NCBI GenBank assembly: GCA_002270565.1
Contig: NQMI01000033.1
Span: forward strand, 248,001-312,000
Length of the DNA: 64,000 nt
DNA from: Stenocarpella maydis
Lineage: Eukaryota > Ascomycota > Sordariomycetes > Diaporthales > Diaporthaceae
Direction of reading: 5' to 3'
Positions 1 through 11,169 of the stretch are shown here, piece after piece. Under the pieces are notes generated by a model that saw nothing but the letters and a program-made list of their open reading frames with translations, searched no databases and was not told the origin of the DNA. Both the position numbers and the translations under genes were made by a program. Position 1 is the first letter of the stretch, and the number at the start of each line of letters is the position of its first letter.

Positions 1-415
1 CATTTCTAGCCCGCCATACTTGGGAAGGTATATAGCCTCATTGACCAACACTGGCTCTTGGCACTACTAGACCTAGAGACTCGGCATCTGCTAGTAAGTA
101 GTCACCTGATCCCTATCGCGGATAGCCTAAGTATAGCGTGGCATATCTGTAGACAGATGCCATAAATTGCTTTGTGGGATGTTCGGGCACAGTGAAGAAA
201 TATTCGTCCTCCTTTTGATCGCTCCACACGTCCAAAACTGCACCAGGTCTAGTCACATGTATAACTGCCCTCTCATTGGCTTCAAATGTTTGTTTCCTCA
301 TCATGCACCACATATACACCACATCTGTCTAACTAACTGACCTAAGCACTGATCTCTAGCAATAATCGTATCACCTTGGCCGTCAACCTGGTATGGTGGC
401 TGAGGATCGACCAAA
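1..415. other. upstream region of the F-box gene
   Basis: No gene is recognised here. Short open frames exist on both strands but show no domain or codon-use signal. The segment presumably carries the promoter and 5' leader of the F-box gene that starts at 416. Confidence 0.5.
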
Positions 416-1090
416 ATGGCCCAACCAGTTTCAGGTAGCCCCCTGCTCATGCCGCCTGCCAACACAGGCAAGCTCCAGAAGGAGCTCCCTACGGAGATGC
501 TCCAGGCCATCTTCATGCGGCTTGACACCATCAGCGCCCTCATGGCGGCCGCACTCACATGCCGCCGGCTGCACGACGCGTTTGCGAGCCACGACAGGGT
601 CATCACGCATGCCGTCCTCAGCCGCGAGCTGCGGCGGCTGGGGCCGGGCCTGCCCGGCACCTTCGGGGCCCTGGCCATCTTCGTGTCCACCCGCAGGGGC
701 AGGACCGACGAGGGGGGCTTCATCAGATCCCTCAGGGAGACCATCGGGCTTGGCCCCGACCTGGACATATCCGTCCGGTACTGGGCGCCGATGCTGAGGG
801 AGCACGGGGACATGGCCATGAGGGTGCTCACGCCCGGCATGGCGGACCGCATGCTGGCCGTGTACGGGGCGTTCGCCGCGGCGATCGGGTACGAACCAAG
901 CGCGCGGAGGTGCCCGGGGTGTGTGAGCTTCCTCCTGGCGGATAAATACTGGAGGCCCCTGTGTGAGACAACGGATGGGTACTGCCTCGAGCACTTGTTG
1001 CAGGCGAATGCTGCGCGTTACCGGATGAGTTGGAAAGATGGGCTGAGAGAACATACCATACCGGGCACTGGTGGGCCGCGGGGAAGGTGA
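416..1090 (+). CDS. F-box domain protein
   Basis: A 224-residue intronless frame. Residues about 24-60 form a recognisable F-box: LPTEMLQAIFMRLDTISAL followed by TCRRLHDAF. F-box proteins bind Skp1 and bring substrates to SCF ubiquitin ligases. Downstream of the F-box there are no LRR, WD40 or Kelch repeats, so the substrate side is a fungal-type region of unknown fold with two Cys pairs near residues 163-186. The start at 416 is chosen because it has a purine-rich context (CAAAATGG) and leaves the F-box near the N-terminus, as usual for this group. The body is GC-rich, in sharp contrast to the AT-rich repeat block that follows. A donor-like GGTGATGG at the stop means a further 3' exon cannot be excluded. 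The family assignment is good; the substrate is unknown. Confidence 0.75.
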   Translation: MAQPVSGSPLLMPPANTGKLQKELPTEMLQAIFMRLDTISALMAAALTCRRLHDAFASHDRVITHAVLSRELRRLGPGLPGTFGALAIFVSTRRGRTDEGGFIRSLRETIGLGPDLDISVRYWAPMLREHGDMAMRVLTPGMADRMLAVYGAFAAAIGYEPSARRCPGCVSFLLADKYWRPLCETTDGYCLEHLLQANAARYRMSWKDGLREHTIPGTGGPRGR

Positions 1091-1489
1091 TGGTAACCTT
1101 TAATTTAATACCGTAATACCTATTCTTTAATGCCACCTATTCAAGATTTTATAATATATAAATCAATTCCACCTGAAAGGATATTGATTCCTTATAAAGT
1201 ATAGTTTGAAGGCAGGTATTTTCTTGGGAAACAATTTCAAAGTAAAATACTAATTATTAGTTTTGATGCAGCAACCTGGGCTCCCGTTGGTGGGTCCCAG
1301 CCGATGTAGAGGAGGAAGCATGCTGCAGATATTTGCACCATTGTAGCTGTGATGTTTAGATATTCCTGCCACCAACTGTAATACTCGCTAAATCTATTAT
1401 AGAAGATACCCTTGACCAACCACCGCCCTAGAAACTTTAAGCAGTCGACGCTTACGGCAGGGGACTTGGCATGGGGTTATTAAGCCAGA
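1091..1489. other. AT-rich spacer, no gene recognised
   Basis: Base composition falls abruptly after the F-box gene. A 60-codon hydrophobic open frame on the minus strand (1237-1419) is the only open stretch of note and is not recognised. It probably marks the edge of the degraded repeat block. Confidence 0.5.
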
Positions 1490-1825
1490 TGTTGGATGGG
1501 TCACGTATTGCAATACGAGTGGGGTGTTGTTCTTGTATTTCTCTCTGTCTCAAGTAGTGGGTGCAGTGGGCGTAGCCCGCCAGCTATCTCGGGTCTATAT
1601 AGTGGGTGGTAGTTGCTTAGTAAGCAACTACGCCCTCTGGCTACAGTACGGTGGCTATAGCGATAGCCCACCAATGTGCTGTTGCACACTACTATTGCCA
1701 CACTGGTAGTCTTTTCTTTTAAAAATCATAGTAAAAAAAATCCCAGGCGTGGGGTTGAACCCACGCTCTCGCTATTATAATAAGAATAAAAGAATTACCG
1801 TATTCATTATCAGAATCCCTATGTN
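1490..1825. repeat. 336-bp tandem unit, copy 1 (ends at an N)
   Basis: Starts TGTTGGATGGGTCACG and is repeated head-to-tail from 1826. The first about 275 bp match copy 2 exactly by eye. The unit is rich in hairpins: GTATTGCAATAC; an 11-bp arm palindrome GTAGTTGCTTA/TAAGCAACTAC; GGCTAT..ATAGCC; and GCGTGGG..CCCACGC. On the minus strand the last hairpin contains GGTTCAACCCC, matching the Pol III B-box consensus, followed by an eight-T run. Base 1825, at the junction, is N. The TG start would suit an LTR, but no matching LTR structure was found. Confidence 0.85.
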
Positions 1826-2161
1826 TGTTGGATGGGTCACGTATTGCAATACGAGTGGGGTGTTGTTCTTGTATTTCTCTCTGTCTCAAGTAGTGGGTGC
1901 AGTGGGCGTAGCCCGCCAGCTATCTCGGGTCTATATAGTGGGTGGTAGTTGCTTAGTAAGCAACTACGCCCTCTGGCTACAGTACGGTGGCTATAGCGAT
2001 AGCCCACCAATGTGCTGTTGCACACTACTATTGCCACACTGGTAGTCTTTTCTTTTAAAAATCATAGTAAAAAAAATCCCAGGCGTGGGGTTGAACCCAC
2101 GCTCTTGCTGTTATAATAAGAACAAAAGAATTACCATATTCATTATTAGAAATCCCTATGT
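1826..2161. repeat. 336-bp tandem unit, copy 2
   Basis: Second copy, offset by exactly 336 bp. Differences from copy 1 are confined to the last about 60 bp: five transitions (for example CTC/CTT, GCTA/GCTG, AAT/AAC) and one inserted A. It contains the same B-box-like and T-run signal on the minus strand. Beyond 2161 the sequence becomes unique, AT-rich DNA. Confidence 0.85.
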
Positions 2162-3382
2162 TGCCGTTGCTTTTGGTTGTAGCAGCCCCTTTGCCAAGTT
2201 TATTAAATATACCATTATGCTAAGTGCCCATCAAATACAGGCACCTGAAGAGGCCTGGCGTGTTATGGTGGTCCCTGCTTCCTCTGGAAGCTAGGAGCCC
2301 GTGATTGTACGGTCTGGCACAATATAGTGCTTTCCTTATGCAAAATGTCTGCTTCCATTAATATGTACTGCCTATTTATTATCTTTAGTACTTAAGGGTT
2401 TCAAAAGAAATGCGCGATAAGGACTTATGCTTCCTTTGCCTACAGGCTATAGGTTAAATAAGGATTTGCCTAGAGCTGGAATAATAATTGCCCGGACTCC
2501 CTAGAACTAGAATAATAACTATCCGGCCTTCCGGACCCCTTCTCTTTCTTTACTAAGTATTAATAATTAATTAAATTAAGTATAGTCCAGATCAGCTGCT
2601 AATCTAATGGCAGATATTAATAATAAGTTTTAATGATAACTTAATCTATAAAAGCCCTCTTTGCCTAAGGCCATTTAGGGGAAGAATACTTAGTAAAGCT
2701 CTCTCCGTTAGAGGCTAATAGCAAGAGTTGGTGGGTGTGGATGAGGTAGTAGTTGGGTTAGGTAGGGATTGTAGCAGACGGTAATGAATGGCATATTGGA
2801 GCTAACATGTTAACAAAATGCATAGTAGAGCGTGTAATGTCTGACGCCGCTCTTGGTAAGTATGTAAAATATATATTGAGTAGGAGTTAAGATCGCGAAA
2901 TCTTGACTGGGGATGCCTAATATGCATAGCTGGCAACTTAAGTGCCCGTGGGATAGTGGTAACCCTTATCACCTAAACCCTCAGTGCGTAGGCACTACTG
3001 TAAAAATCTTGGCTATAAGGTCTCGCCCTTGGGATGGATTTGAACTATATATTGGCTAATTATGCAGCTCCTTAGGGTAAGATGCAGGTAATTAGTTGAT
3101 GGGGATCTGAAGTTTTGCTGGTTGTTAGTATTGTGTGATCCCTTTTTATATCTTAAGGTACTTGTTGACTTCTATTTGGGGCTTAGGGTGCTGGGAAGTG
3201 GTGATTCTTCCTTTATGTAGGGTAGCATTAGTGTTGCGTTAGTGTATTGCTGACCAAGTTGCGTTAGTTAGTCAATTGCTATTGAGTATGCTCTTGCTGG
3301 GTAAGTCAGCATATAGCTGTTCTTGCAGCAATTGTTATAATCCCTCATATGGTGTTTAGGTAGAGGAAGGGGTTATTACCAA
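2162..3382. other. AT-rich degraded repeat DNA, no gene
   Basis: Contains no open frame of note and many TAA/TAG triplets in every frame. The 3' long terminal repeat of the adjoining copia element would be expected here, but no segment matches the sequence flanking its 5' end, so the LTR is either lost or mutated past recognition by eye. Confidence 0.45.
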
Positions 3383-3950
3383 CTAGCTACAGTCTATATA
3401 TCCTTTTACCTTAATGATAAGGGTATTGTTATTAATAAGGCGTTCTAGCGCCTTATTTGGTGTACTCTTTATAAAGGCATCTGCTGGGTTATAATCCCCA
3501 GTAATCCACCAGATCTTATGGATCTTACGCTTCTCATATGACTGCCTTAACGCTATCACATTAATTATCAGGCATTTCTCTTTTATTATCCCTAGCTTAA
3601 CCAGACACTTGTATAACGAGTATAAGTCTGTATAGATGATAAGAGGGATCTCTGGTAGACTTAGGCGTTTGGTAACCTGGCGTAAAGTAGCTGATATTAT
3701 AATCCCCATATTGAAGCTGTTAACTATACTGTAAATCTCGGAAGTAAGTATACTACATATAACCCTCTTATACTTTATTAATAACTAATAGAGGATATTT
3801 GTGGTAATCTTCCATATAGATAGTTGCTTAGTTTGCTTTTTATTTATTAGAGCAATTATATAGCTAATTTGGGAACTAAGGTCCTTATTATTAGTAAAAG
3901 ACCCATCTATAAAGATCATTAACTTAGCTGCCATAAGGTCTAGAGGAATA
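3383..3950 (-). pseudogene. copia RNase H domain remnant
   Basis: Translates on the minus strand to a recognisable retroelement RNase H. It has FIDGSF (first catalytic Asp), SEIYSIV (Glu), PLIIYTDLYSLYKCLVKLG (Asp) and GDYNPADAFIK (last Asp). The final 108 codons (3383-3709) remain open, while the upstream part is broken by a TAG near 3790. This is the C-terminal end of the copia polyprotein. Sequence decay is less severe here than in gag. Confidence 0.85.
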
Positions 3951-4180
3951 TAGTTAAGGCTATAGTCAAGGTGGTCTGCTTGCTACTTTAGCCGCCTATT
4001 TAACTTAGCATAGTCCTCTTCTTTGGGGTCTTGAATTTATGCTGCAATAGAGAGGTTAAATGCTGCTTCCAGATAGCAAATAGAAGCTAGATATACTCCT
4101 TATATGCATTATTCAATATACTATTAAATGCGATCTATAGCTATATAGTTAACTAGCTATATTTTTACCCCTTAGCCCTT

Positions 4181-5000
4181 CTATCTAAGATGCATAATGC
4201 TATTATGTGACATTATGATCTTCATGCCATTAAAGTCTAGTAATTTTTTAGGGGTTAATCTGTTCTTTAGCTTGCAGTAGATCTCCTCCTTCTTAATCTT
4301 TTGCTCCTTAAGTTTTAAGAAAGCTAGGGTATAGAGGGTAAGGGTATTATCAGTCTGCATAATAGTGATACTAAGGATGTCCTTGCTGCCCTTACTGCTA
4401 TAGTTAGCTATCAGGAGGCATGGGTTATATGCAGATATAATCATTCCCAGCTTCTTGATATGGTATTTATGGTATATGGCCTACTAGTGTATGCTGGCTT
4501 TAGCAATGCTATATAGAGGCTTGATTACCCTTATGATTGTGCTAGCCGGGTATTTACCCCTTATTTCAGGAGGAAGGTAGTATAAGATGGGCCTCTTGAG
4601 TGTGGATTTTGACTGTGGATAGGCCTGGGTAATATCATGGAGTTTAAGATATAGTCCCTTAGTTATTAAAGAAGGCATAAGGGTAAGAAGGAGTTAATAA
4701 CTTACAAATTATACCGTTAGTAATTATATAAGGATCTTATGTTTTATAAGATCCCTAAAGCTGGCTATAATTAGGCGGGACTTCTTATATGGCTTCTTGG
4801 TTTTACCCTTAATCTCCCTAATAATGTGAGACTTAAAGATCTATATTCCTCTGTATTTTCTTTTATTAAATTGTTTAAACTGGAATACTCCTTGGCTGAT
4901 TAGCTTAAATACTTTCTTATTATCTGACTCCTTAAAGGGGTTGCCCGGGGTGGTAATAATGCTATTCTAGTAGAGCTTTAGAGTAAGTTTGTAATTCTTG
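4181..5000 (-). pseudogene. copia reverse transcriptase remnant
   Basis: Open fragments on the minus strand include DITQAYPQSKSTLKRPI with PPEIRGKYPASTIIRVIKPLY (4484-4678), typical of the fingers/palm region of fungal copia RT. A second piece (4181-4444) has the FNGMKI and SHNSIM stretch of the connection region. The active-site equivalent reads QTDNTL, where this element family has two Asp residues; a G-to-A change to Asn fits RIP. Both fragments share the frame of the RNase H piece, so RT and RNase H were one polyprotein. Confidence 0.8.
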
Positions 5001-5456
5001 ATTTTATATTGGGTAAGGAATATATAGGTGATAATCTTATCTTCTACCTTATTATTATTATTATTAGTAGTAGGGTTATTATTGTTATTATCTATAGTAA
5101 TGATTGCCTTCTGCTTGCTCTTGGTTCCCTATGGTCGTCCTTATTATTAAGGGACTACTGGGTTAGGGATAGCTGGTATAGGGTCTAGCTTGAAGCATAC
5201 TGGCTCCTTAGGGATATTATCAGGGTTCAGCAGATCAATAGGTCCTTCTTTATCCCGGTAGTATGGCTATATAAGGGTTAACTGAAAAATAACTAGTCCA
5301 TTTAGTAATTCAATTATTATATTATGGTTATTAATAGAGAGTAGTTTATATGGGCCTTACTACCCAGTCTTTTCTTACTATATATATACTCCGCTTTAGA
5401 GTGGAAGGCTTAAGATTCCTAATATATCTGGGCTATTCCTTACATATAATGCCTTA

Positions 5457-5720
5457 TTGATTTTATATGCTATATTAATTCTCCTAATCTCCTTTATTAC
5501 CTTCTATACTGCCTTAGCTCCCCTTAGAGTAAATGGCATAGGGGCAGAGTCTTCTATCACACGTGAGTATGCTCCAAACACCAGGAGAGTTAGCATGAGG
5601 CCATCCGGGCTAACCATATTATTAACTGCTATAAAGCTTGTCTATAGTATGGCTTCCTTAGTAAATATAGTTAATAACTTATCGTATAAGATATTAAAAG
5701 CCCTATATAAAGAAGCGTAA
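5457..5720 (-). pseudogene. copia integrase C-terminal remnant
   Basis: The minus-strand translation contains SPDGLMLTLLVFGAYSR followed by SAPMPFTLRGAKAV, a pattern common downstream of the integrase core in fungal copia polyproteins. It lies between the gag zinc knuckle and RT, as the copia order requires. At least one TAG interrupts it. The integrase core upstream (about 5.7-6.8 kb) is too decayed to identify by eye. Confidence 0.6.
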
Positions 5721-6984
5721 TATCGCTCTACTTTACTAATTAACTAATATACTTCTATAGGTATCTATTTATATATAATCCCTATAATATATGCTATACT
5801 CTTAAACTTGCTAGAAGTAGATATAAGGTGGTTTGGGGGACCTATATATATATTAATCTAGCAACTTTATAGGGCTTCCTATGTGTCTTTAGTGGAAAGA
5901 GAAGGTAAGAATCATCTAGCTTGGAAGGAAGTAACTAAGTTAATAATATATAGTATAGGAAGGCCTATTAAGTACATTATATTTACAACAACCTTATAGT
6001 TAAAGTTAATATCATTATGGAGGTTGAACTTGAATCTTTGGGGCATAGGAGAGTGTATTTAGTAGTAGTAATAGAACTTGGTAATAGCCTCTAATGCTAA
6101 GGAATCAATATTATAGCATGCGCCTATTAACAGCTAGGAAAGATAATTAATAGATAGGTATTTAAATCATCTATATAGTTGCTATAGTTTAACTTCTATA
6201 AGGAAGAGAATGGGGGTATTATTATCCTTATTAATATTTATAAGGAACCATAGGTATTCCTACTTCTAAGTAATAGGAAATATCTTCTTATGCTGCTAAT
6301 TTAGCTTATATTATATAACTTCATTAGTTATATTTTGCATAAAGAGTGAGTATACATTCATATCTTGCATATATAAGAGGAAGGGGGTTGCTGTCTTTAT
6401 TATGTGGAATATCAAGTTGCTGGCTGCTATATTAACTATAGTTGCTCTTATTAATTGTAGTAGTTTTCCTGGTCTAAAGTGAACTGATGCTTTGCTTGCG
6501 CAAGACTTATTAAGAGCAATAGGTAATAGTTGCTATAGAGCAGTATATTAGTTATACTCGGCAGTGGAATAATTGGCTGTACTGGTATTTAGGAGGATCC
6601 CCTAGAAGTGCTAGTGTAAGTAGTTATCTATTATAAAGACTTCCTTAATATTGCTGGCTTTCTTATTAGCTTTATTATTACTGCTGCTAACGTTATTCTC
6701 GTTAGTCATGGAGCTGGGGCTGTCCTGGTCCTCCTTATTGTTATTAATACTAAAGGTATAAAGGAAAGCTTGGTTTACTAGCTATATATAGTTTTTTTAG
6801 GCTTTAGTATTACTAATAAATATGCTGGTGCTCTCCTGGTTGTTGCCCCTATAGTTGATGCCCTTATAGTTAATAAGGAATGTATGAAATTTGTTATCTG
6901 AAGGGGGTTGGTTTATAGTGCTATATATGTTTATATATATGCCTTTGGCCCTCTAGTGCTCTTTGAAAGAATAATTTAATAATT

Positions 6985-8901
6985 AGCATCCTTTCTTCTA
7001 GCAAATAAAGCATTTCTTCTTATATGGGGGACTGTTTTTATTGTTTTTTCTATAGGGGCGGTTGCATCCTTTAAAGAGCGGCTAGAAGTTACCTTAAGGA
7101 TAGTAATTACCTTATCCTAGGGGATATTGCCCATACGTAGAGTTCCTTAGGTAGTTGCCTCTATACCGCTGGTTGTTATTATACTAGCGGTTAAGATAAA
7201 ACTAGTTACTATTAAGGTATTGCTCATTATCTTGTTCTTTATCCTCATTATAGTCACCATCCTGTCCATTGTTATTGCCTTGTCCTGTGGTATATAACTG
7301 GGAGGGGTGTTAAGGCCCTGATGATATAGCGTAATGATGGAGTATATTATATACTTCATTAGCAGTAGCTGGGGCTGTTAGCTTAATAAAGTAGAACTTA
7401 GGTATACTGTATATAGCATAGATAAGGTTATTATATAGTAGTTTATCTCCTAGTGCTTCTTTATAGCTAAGTATTCAGGAGTATTGCTTTATATTTTTAA
7501 TTAAGATTTCTACTATTTCTAATAAGGTTTTGCCCTTATTCTTCTACTATATTAATATAAAAGTAGTAGTATTCCATATTATTAAATATACTCATTATTT
7601 GCTATTTATATTGAATTATTGCTTAAGTTTAGCATATGCTGTAGTAAAGGTATCCTTATCTATAATTAACTATATATAAAAATCCTTAGCTTTACCCTTT
7701 AATATTGCGGGTAATACTACCTAGAAGTAAGTTGGGTATAAGTGGTTGTTTTTATAGATGTTATAAAAGAGATGGATTTTATTATTAAGTATTTTATCTA
7801 TTACTCTAGTGAATTTCTTATTATCCGAGTAGTGCTTGGCTATATTAGCAGATATGCCCTTCTCTAGTGGTATGGCATATAGTTGTTGCGGAGGGATTGT
7901 AGCGTGCTTCTTATAGGCAGCTCGGAATTCCTCCTACTGGAGTAGTGATTTATAGCTATTAGAAGTCTCGTAGTTATATATGCCCTATGGCTGATGGGAT
8001 GGGGATTGAGATCTGGGTATGGCTGGGATAGTAGGTTGTGATATAGGTCTATAGGTACTTAGGCCTATCCCTCTATTGCTGCTTGGTGCTAGTTAGCGTT
8101 CCTTAAATAATAGACTATTATTAAAGGGGATATAGTTATAATATCTCTAATTATATTATCTATTAGTGCTAGTATTGCGTGAATGCTGGAGCTTTTAGTA
8201 GGGAATCTATCTCTAATAGTTCTATAAAGGCCTTTATATTATTATTAACCTATAGGTATATTTCCTTACTTTATAGTATCTTCTTAAGGGTAGTAAGGAT
8301 ATTGTAATGGATTGCTCTAAATGTTTACTCTTTCTAATCCCTAAAGTTATCCTTAAAGTTAATATAGACTTCCTGGCTAGTATGCCTTACGTATGCTTGG
8401 TGGTATGCTTGTATATAAGTATTAAGATGGATTGTGTATAGTCTTGGGTTACTTAGAGCATCTGGATCTGGGTCTACCCCCTATAGACTGGGGTTAAGGC
8501 TTGTCTTAGCAGTGGCCTCCCTGAGTGGTGTATCCTTAATTATATCTAATAAGTTAATAGGGTTAAGACCAGTAGTAACTATTGGTACAGCTATTAATGC
8601 TAATAGTATAGGGATATTATCTCCATCACGGGGGTTCATTATTATGATATGCGGATCATATAGTTAATATATAGTATTATAGTAAAGAATAGGGGTGTGC
8701 TGGGGCAAAGTAGGGGTAAAAAAGATAGTGATAAGGGGTAGTAAGTATATAGGGGTAAGCTGTTAGCAGGGGTAGTAAAGATGTGCCGGCTGGTAAGGTT
8801 AACCTCAGCTGGTATAGCTGATTGCTAAGGGGATTGCTAGGGTAGTTGCTGATGGGTGCTGAAGTGGTGATATCTCCAGCGTTATCTTTAAGAGTAGCCA
8901 T
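6985..8901 (-). pseudogene. copia gag remnant with CCHC-type zinc knuckle
   Basis: The N-terminus at 8901 begins MATLKDNAGDITTSAPISNY and is Pro/Tyr-rich. The central part includes IPPQQLYAIPLEKGISANIA and TPLREATAKTSL. The C-terminal part is Asn/Gly/Tyr-rich and ends in a zinc knuckle, CFIC-x-KKGC..., at about 7021-6990 on the minus strand. At least three frames are needed to follow it, so small indels have accumulated as well as nonsense codons. The Asn/Gly-rich tail followed by a CxxC knuckle is characteristic of gag nucleocapsid regions. Confidence 0.75.
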
Positions 8902-8974
8902 AGGTTGGCAATGTTATGCAGCCTTATGCATTTCGCGATTGCTTTCTGATAATACTTAGGGCGTAATGAATGCA

Positions 8975-9020
8975 TACCGTACCCCATACACCTTCGGTCA
9001 CCCCTACCTTCGGACCACAC
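8975..9020 (+). repeat. left terminal inverted repeat of the pogo element
   Basis: Begins TA-CCGTACCCCATACACC. It pairs with 11170-11215 over 46 bp with one mismatch (CCCCTA here, CCCCCA in the partner). The motif ACCTTCGG occurs twice within the repeat (CACCTTCGGTC and TACCTTCGGAC), possibly as a double transposase-binding site. Confidence 0.92.
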
Positions 9021-9280
9021 AAAATCACACAGCCACCACACAAAGTGAGGGTATTTGGCTTATACGCATTCGCTCAATTCTAAAGTTCTCACGATGTTTT
9101 TATAGTCAATCTATAGCTCTTTAATAGATCTACATATATTGAGTGTCAATTTGTAGACTGTGCAGCGTACTAGCGGTGTGGTCTGGCAGAATCCCGTACT
9201 ACTTGTGTGCCTTCTGAGATGGTCACCCTTATGAATTGAAGATTGTTCTCTCTGCAGCGCCACCGACTTAATTGCCTAGT

Positions 9281-11062
9281 ATGGCGCCCAAAAAGAAGCT
9301 GTATGGTAGATCTAAGGACTATTAACAGTCCCAGATATATAATGCAGCATATACAGTCACAGACGAGGGCCTTACGCCCTATGCAGCAGCCAACCGGTTT
9401 GGTATGCTGAAGACCATACTGTTGAAGCAAATGGAGGGTATTAGACCCTTAAATAAGCAGATCCAGCCTGCTTAACGCCTATCTCATGCCCAAGAGGATA
9501 ATATCGCTAATTGGATTCTCTGGTAAGAGAAATTGGGCTATGCCCCAACTAGTTCCTTTATTTGTTCCTTTATTATATCTATTCTTGTGGAAAATAGCGA
9601 TAATAAGCTATTAGGGAAGAATTGGGTTAATAACTTTAAAAAGAGGCACTTAGAAGTTATTTTAAAGATGGGTAGGAAGCAAGAAGCTGAGCGGTTTTCT
9701 TTATTCACTCCCAAGGCAGTCAACTAGTATTTTAACAAGCTGGAGGACTTTGAATGGGTTGAAGCCGACTTAATAGTCAATATTAATAAAGGAGGCATTA
9801 TGGAAGGTAATAGTATACTTATCCCTTATTTGCCTACTAAGAGATACTATTCTTAACTAATTGCATTCATAGCCTATAATAAATTTATATTAGGAAGTGC
9901 TGAAAAGCGGTCTGTTGCCATAAAAGAAAATGCCACTTAAGCGATAGTTATAGTTATCAACTCCATAACTGCTACAGGCCACTATTTGCCTCCGGGGCTT
10001 ATTTTCAAAGGAGTTAATCTTTAACAGCAATAATTCAAGAGAGAATTCAAGAAGATTATACTCCCAGAATGGGGTTTTGAGGTCTCTCCAAATGGCTGGA
10101 TAAGCAATAAGATTGCTATCAAATGGCTCCATAATATCCTCATTCCGATAATAAATAAGATCCAAGAGAACAATAAGTCCCGGGCTATTCTTTTAATACT
10201 CAACAGCCATAATAGTCACCAGAGCATTAAATTCATGACTATATGCTATAGGCACAATATCAACCCATTATGGCTGCCCACACATACTTCTCACGGGCTT
10301 CAACCTCTTAATAATAGCATTTTTAGTATGCTTAAAGGAGCATTTAACAATAAGACTAAGAAGCTATCTACCTATATGAATTCAACTCCCATAGGCAAAA
10401 TTAACTTTATTAAATACCTCCTTAAAGCTCGGAAAGCAGTCACCAAGAAGACTATCAGAAATGCCTTCAGATATACAGGCATATACCCAATATCACAAGA
10501 AAAGGCAATATAGCATCTAGAAGTATACCCAGACTTGGAACTAGATCTCCTAAATCAGCCAGAATAGTCAGATTATAAGAATTCCAATAATAAGGCCATC
10601 AGTCAAGCCTCCAATAAAGCCGGCAGCCCATCTGAGGATGAAGAGGCCATTATAAGAGACTATATAATGTCACTAATCTCTAGAGACAATCACCCGGCTA
10701 GATATAGAGCCAAACAAGTTGCTGATGAGATTAACAGACTATAATCTTAAGTTGCCATCCTTGAGAGAGAAAATACTAGCCTTAAAGTTAAAAGAGAGGT
10801 CCGAGAGAAGATAAAACGCCGTAAGGCTATACCCAACCCCAATGCGGAGTTTATAACTATATTTAAAATAGGGCAGAAAGACCTCACAGTAGAGGCACTA
10901 GAAGAAGAGCCACGGCCTCAGAAATGCTGTAAAGTTGCTTAAGTTGAGGTTAAAGTTAAGGAGGAGGAAGATAAAGAAGATGCATCCGAGCCTAAGATTA
11001 TGGAGGAGCGACTCAGCTGTGGGGGCCGCAAAATTCAACGTCCGGCTAGATACGGTAATTAA
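9281..11062 (+). pseudogene. pogo-like transposase pseudogene (HTH + CENP-B + DDE)
   Basis: A 593-codon frame from ATG 9281 to TAA 11060-11062, with no frameshift but 13 internal stops, all TAA or TAG. The N-terminus is basic (MAPKKKLYGRSK) with a psq-like helix-turn-helix (TPYAAANRFGM). A CENP-B-type DNA-binding part follows (GKNWVNNFKKRHLEV), then the DDE superfamily domain. The three catalytic Asp positions read as Asn: INKGG (codon 9785), LNSHNSH (codon 10202) and QPLNNSIF (codon 10310). The C-terminal about 170 codons are charged and coiled-coil-like. The pattern of C-to-T nonsense and G-to-A missense changes is what RIP on both strands produces. It cannot make active enzyme. Confidence 0.9.
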
Positions 11063-11169
11063 TTAACTTCTCACGATCATTTTTATATAGCTACTAGGTG
11101 TGCATCATAAGAATTAATTGAGTTATGGCTGTCTAAATACCCTCAGTTTGTGTGGTGTGTTCCAATTTA

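Larger units (their letters stand above)
3383..8901 (-). mobile_element. degenerate Ty1/copia LTR retrotransposon (internal region)
   Basis: Reading the minus strand from 8901 down to 3383 gives the copia order gag, integrase, reverse transcriptase, RNase H. Fragments are joined by many in-frame TAA/TAG codons and at least two frame changes. The gag N-terminus is near 8901 and the last stop codon is at 3383. The sequence TTATCAGAAAGC just upstream on this strand (about 8945-8958) resembles the initiator-tRNA-type primer site of fungal copia elements. No intact LTR pair is visible. The whole block is much more AT-rich than flanking genes, and replaced residues are of the C-to-T / G-to-A kind, as expected from RIP. 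It is clearly non-functional. Confidence 0.85.

Noticed and set aside
1745..1775. Complete tRNA gene on the minus strand of the tandem unit
   Set aside because: Only a T-arm-like hairpin with a six-base loop is present; no acceptor partner, D-arm or anticodon arm could be built.
2085..2294. 69-codon plus frame running out of the tandem unit
   Set aside because: Its end (RVMVVPASSGS) looks protein-like, but the start lies in the repeat hairpin and no family is recognised; too weak to list.
7147..7359. 70-codon minus frame in the copia block
   Set aside because: Out of frame with the gag Asn/Gly-rich region and zinc knuckle that can be read in the neighbouring frame; a shadow.
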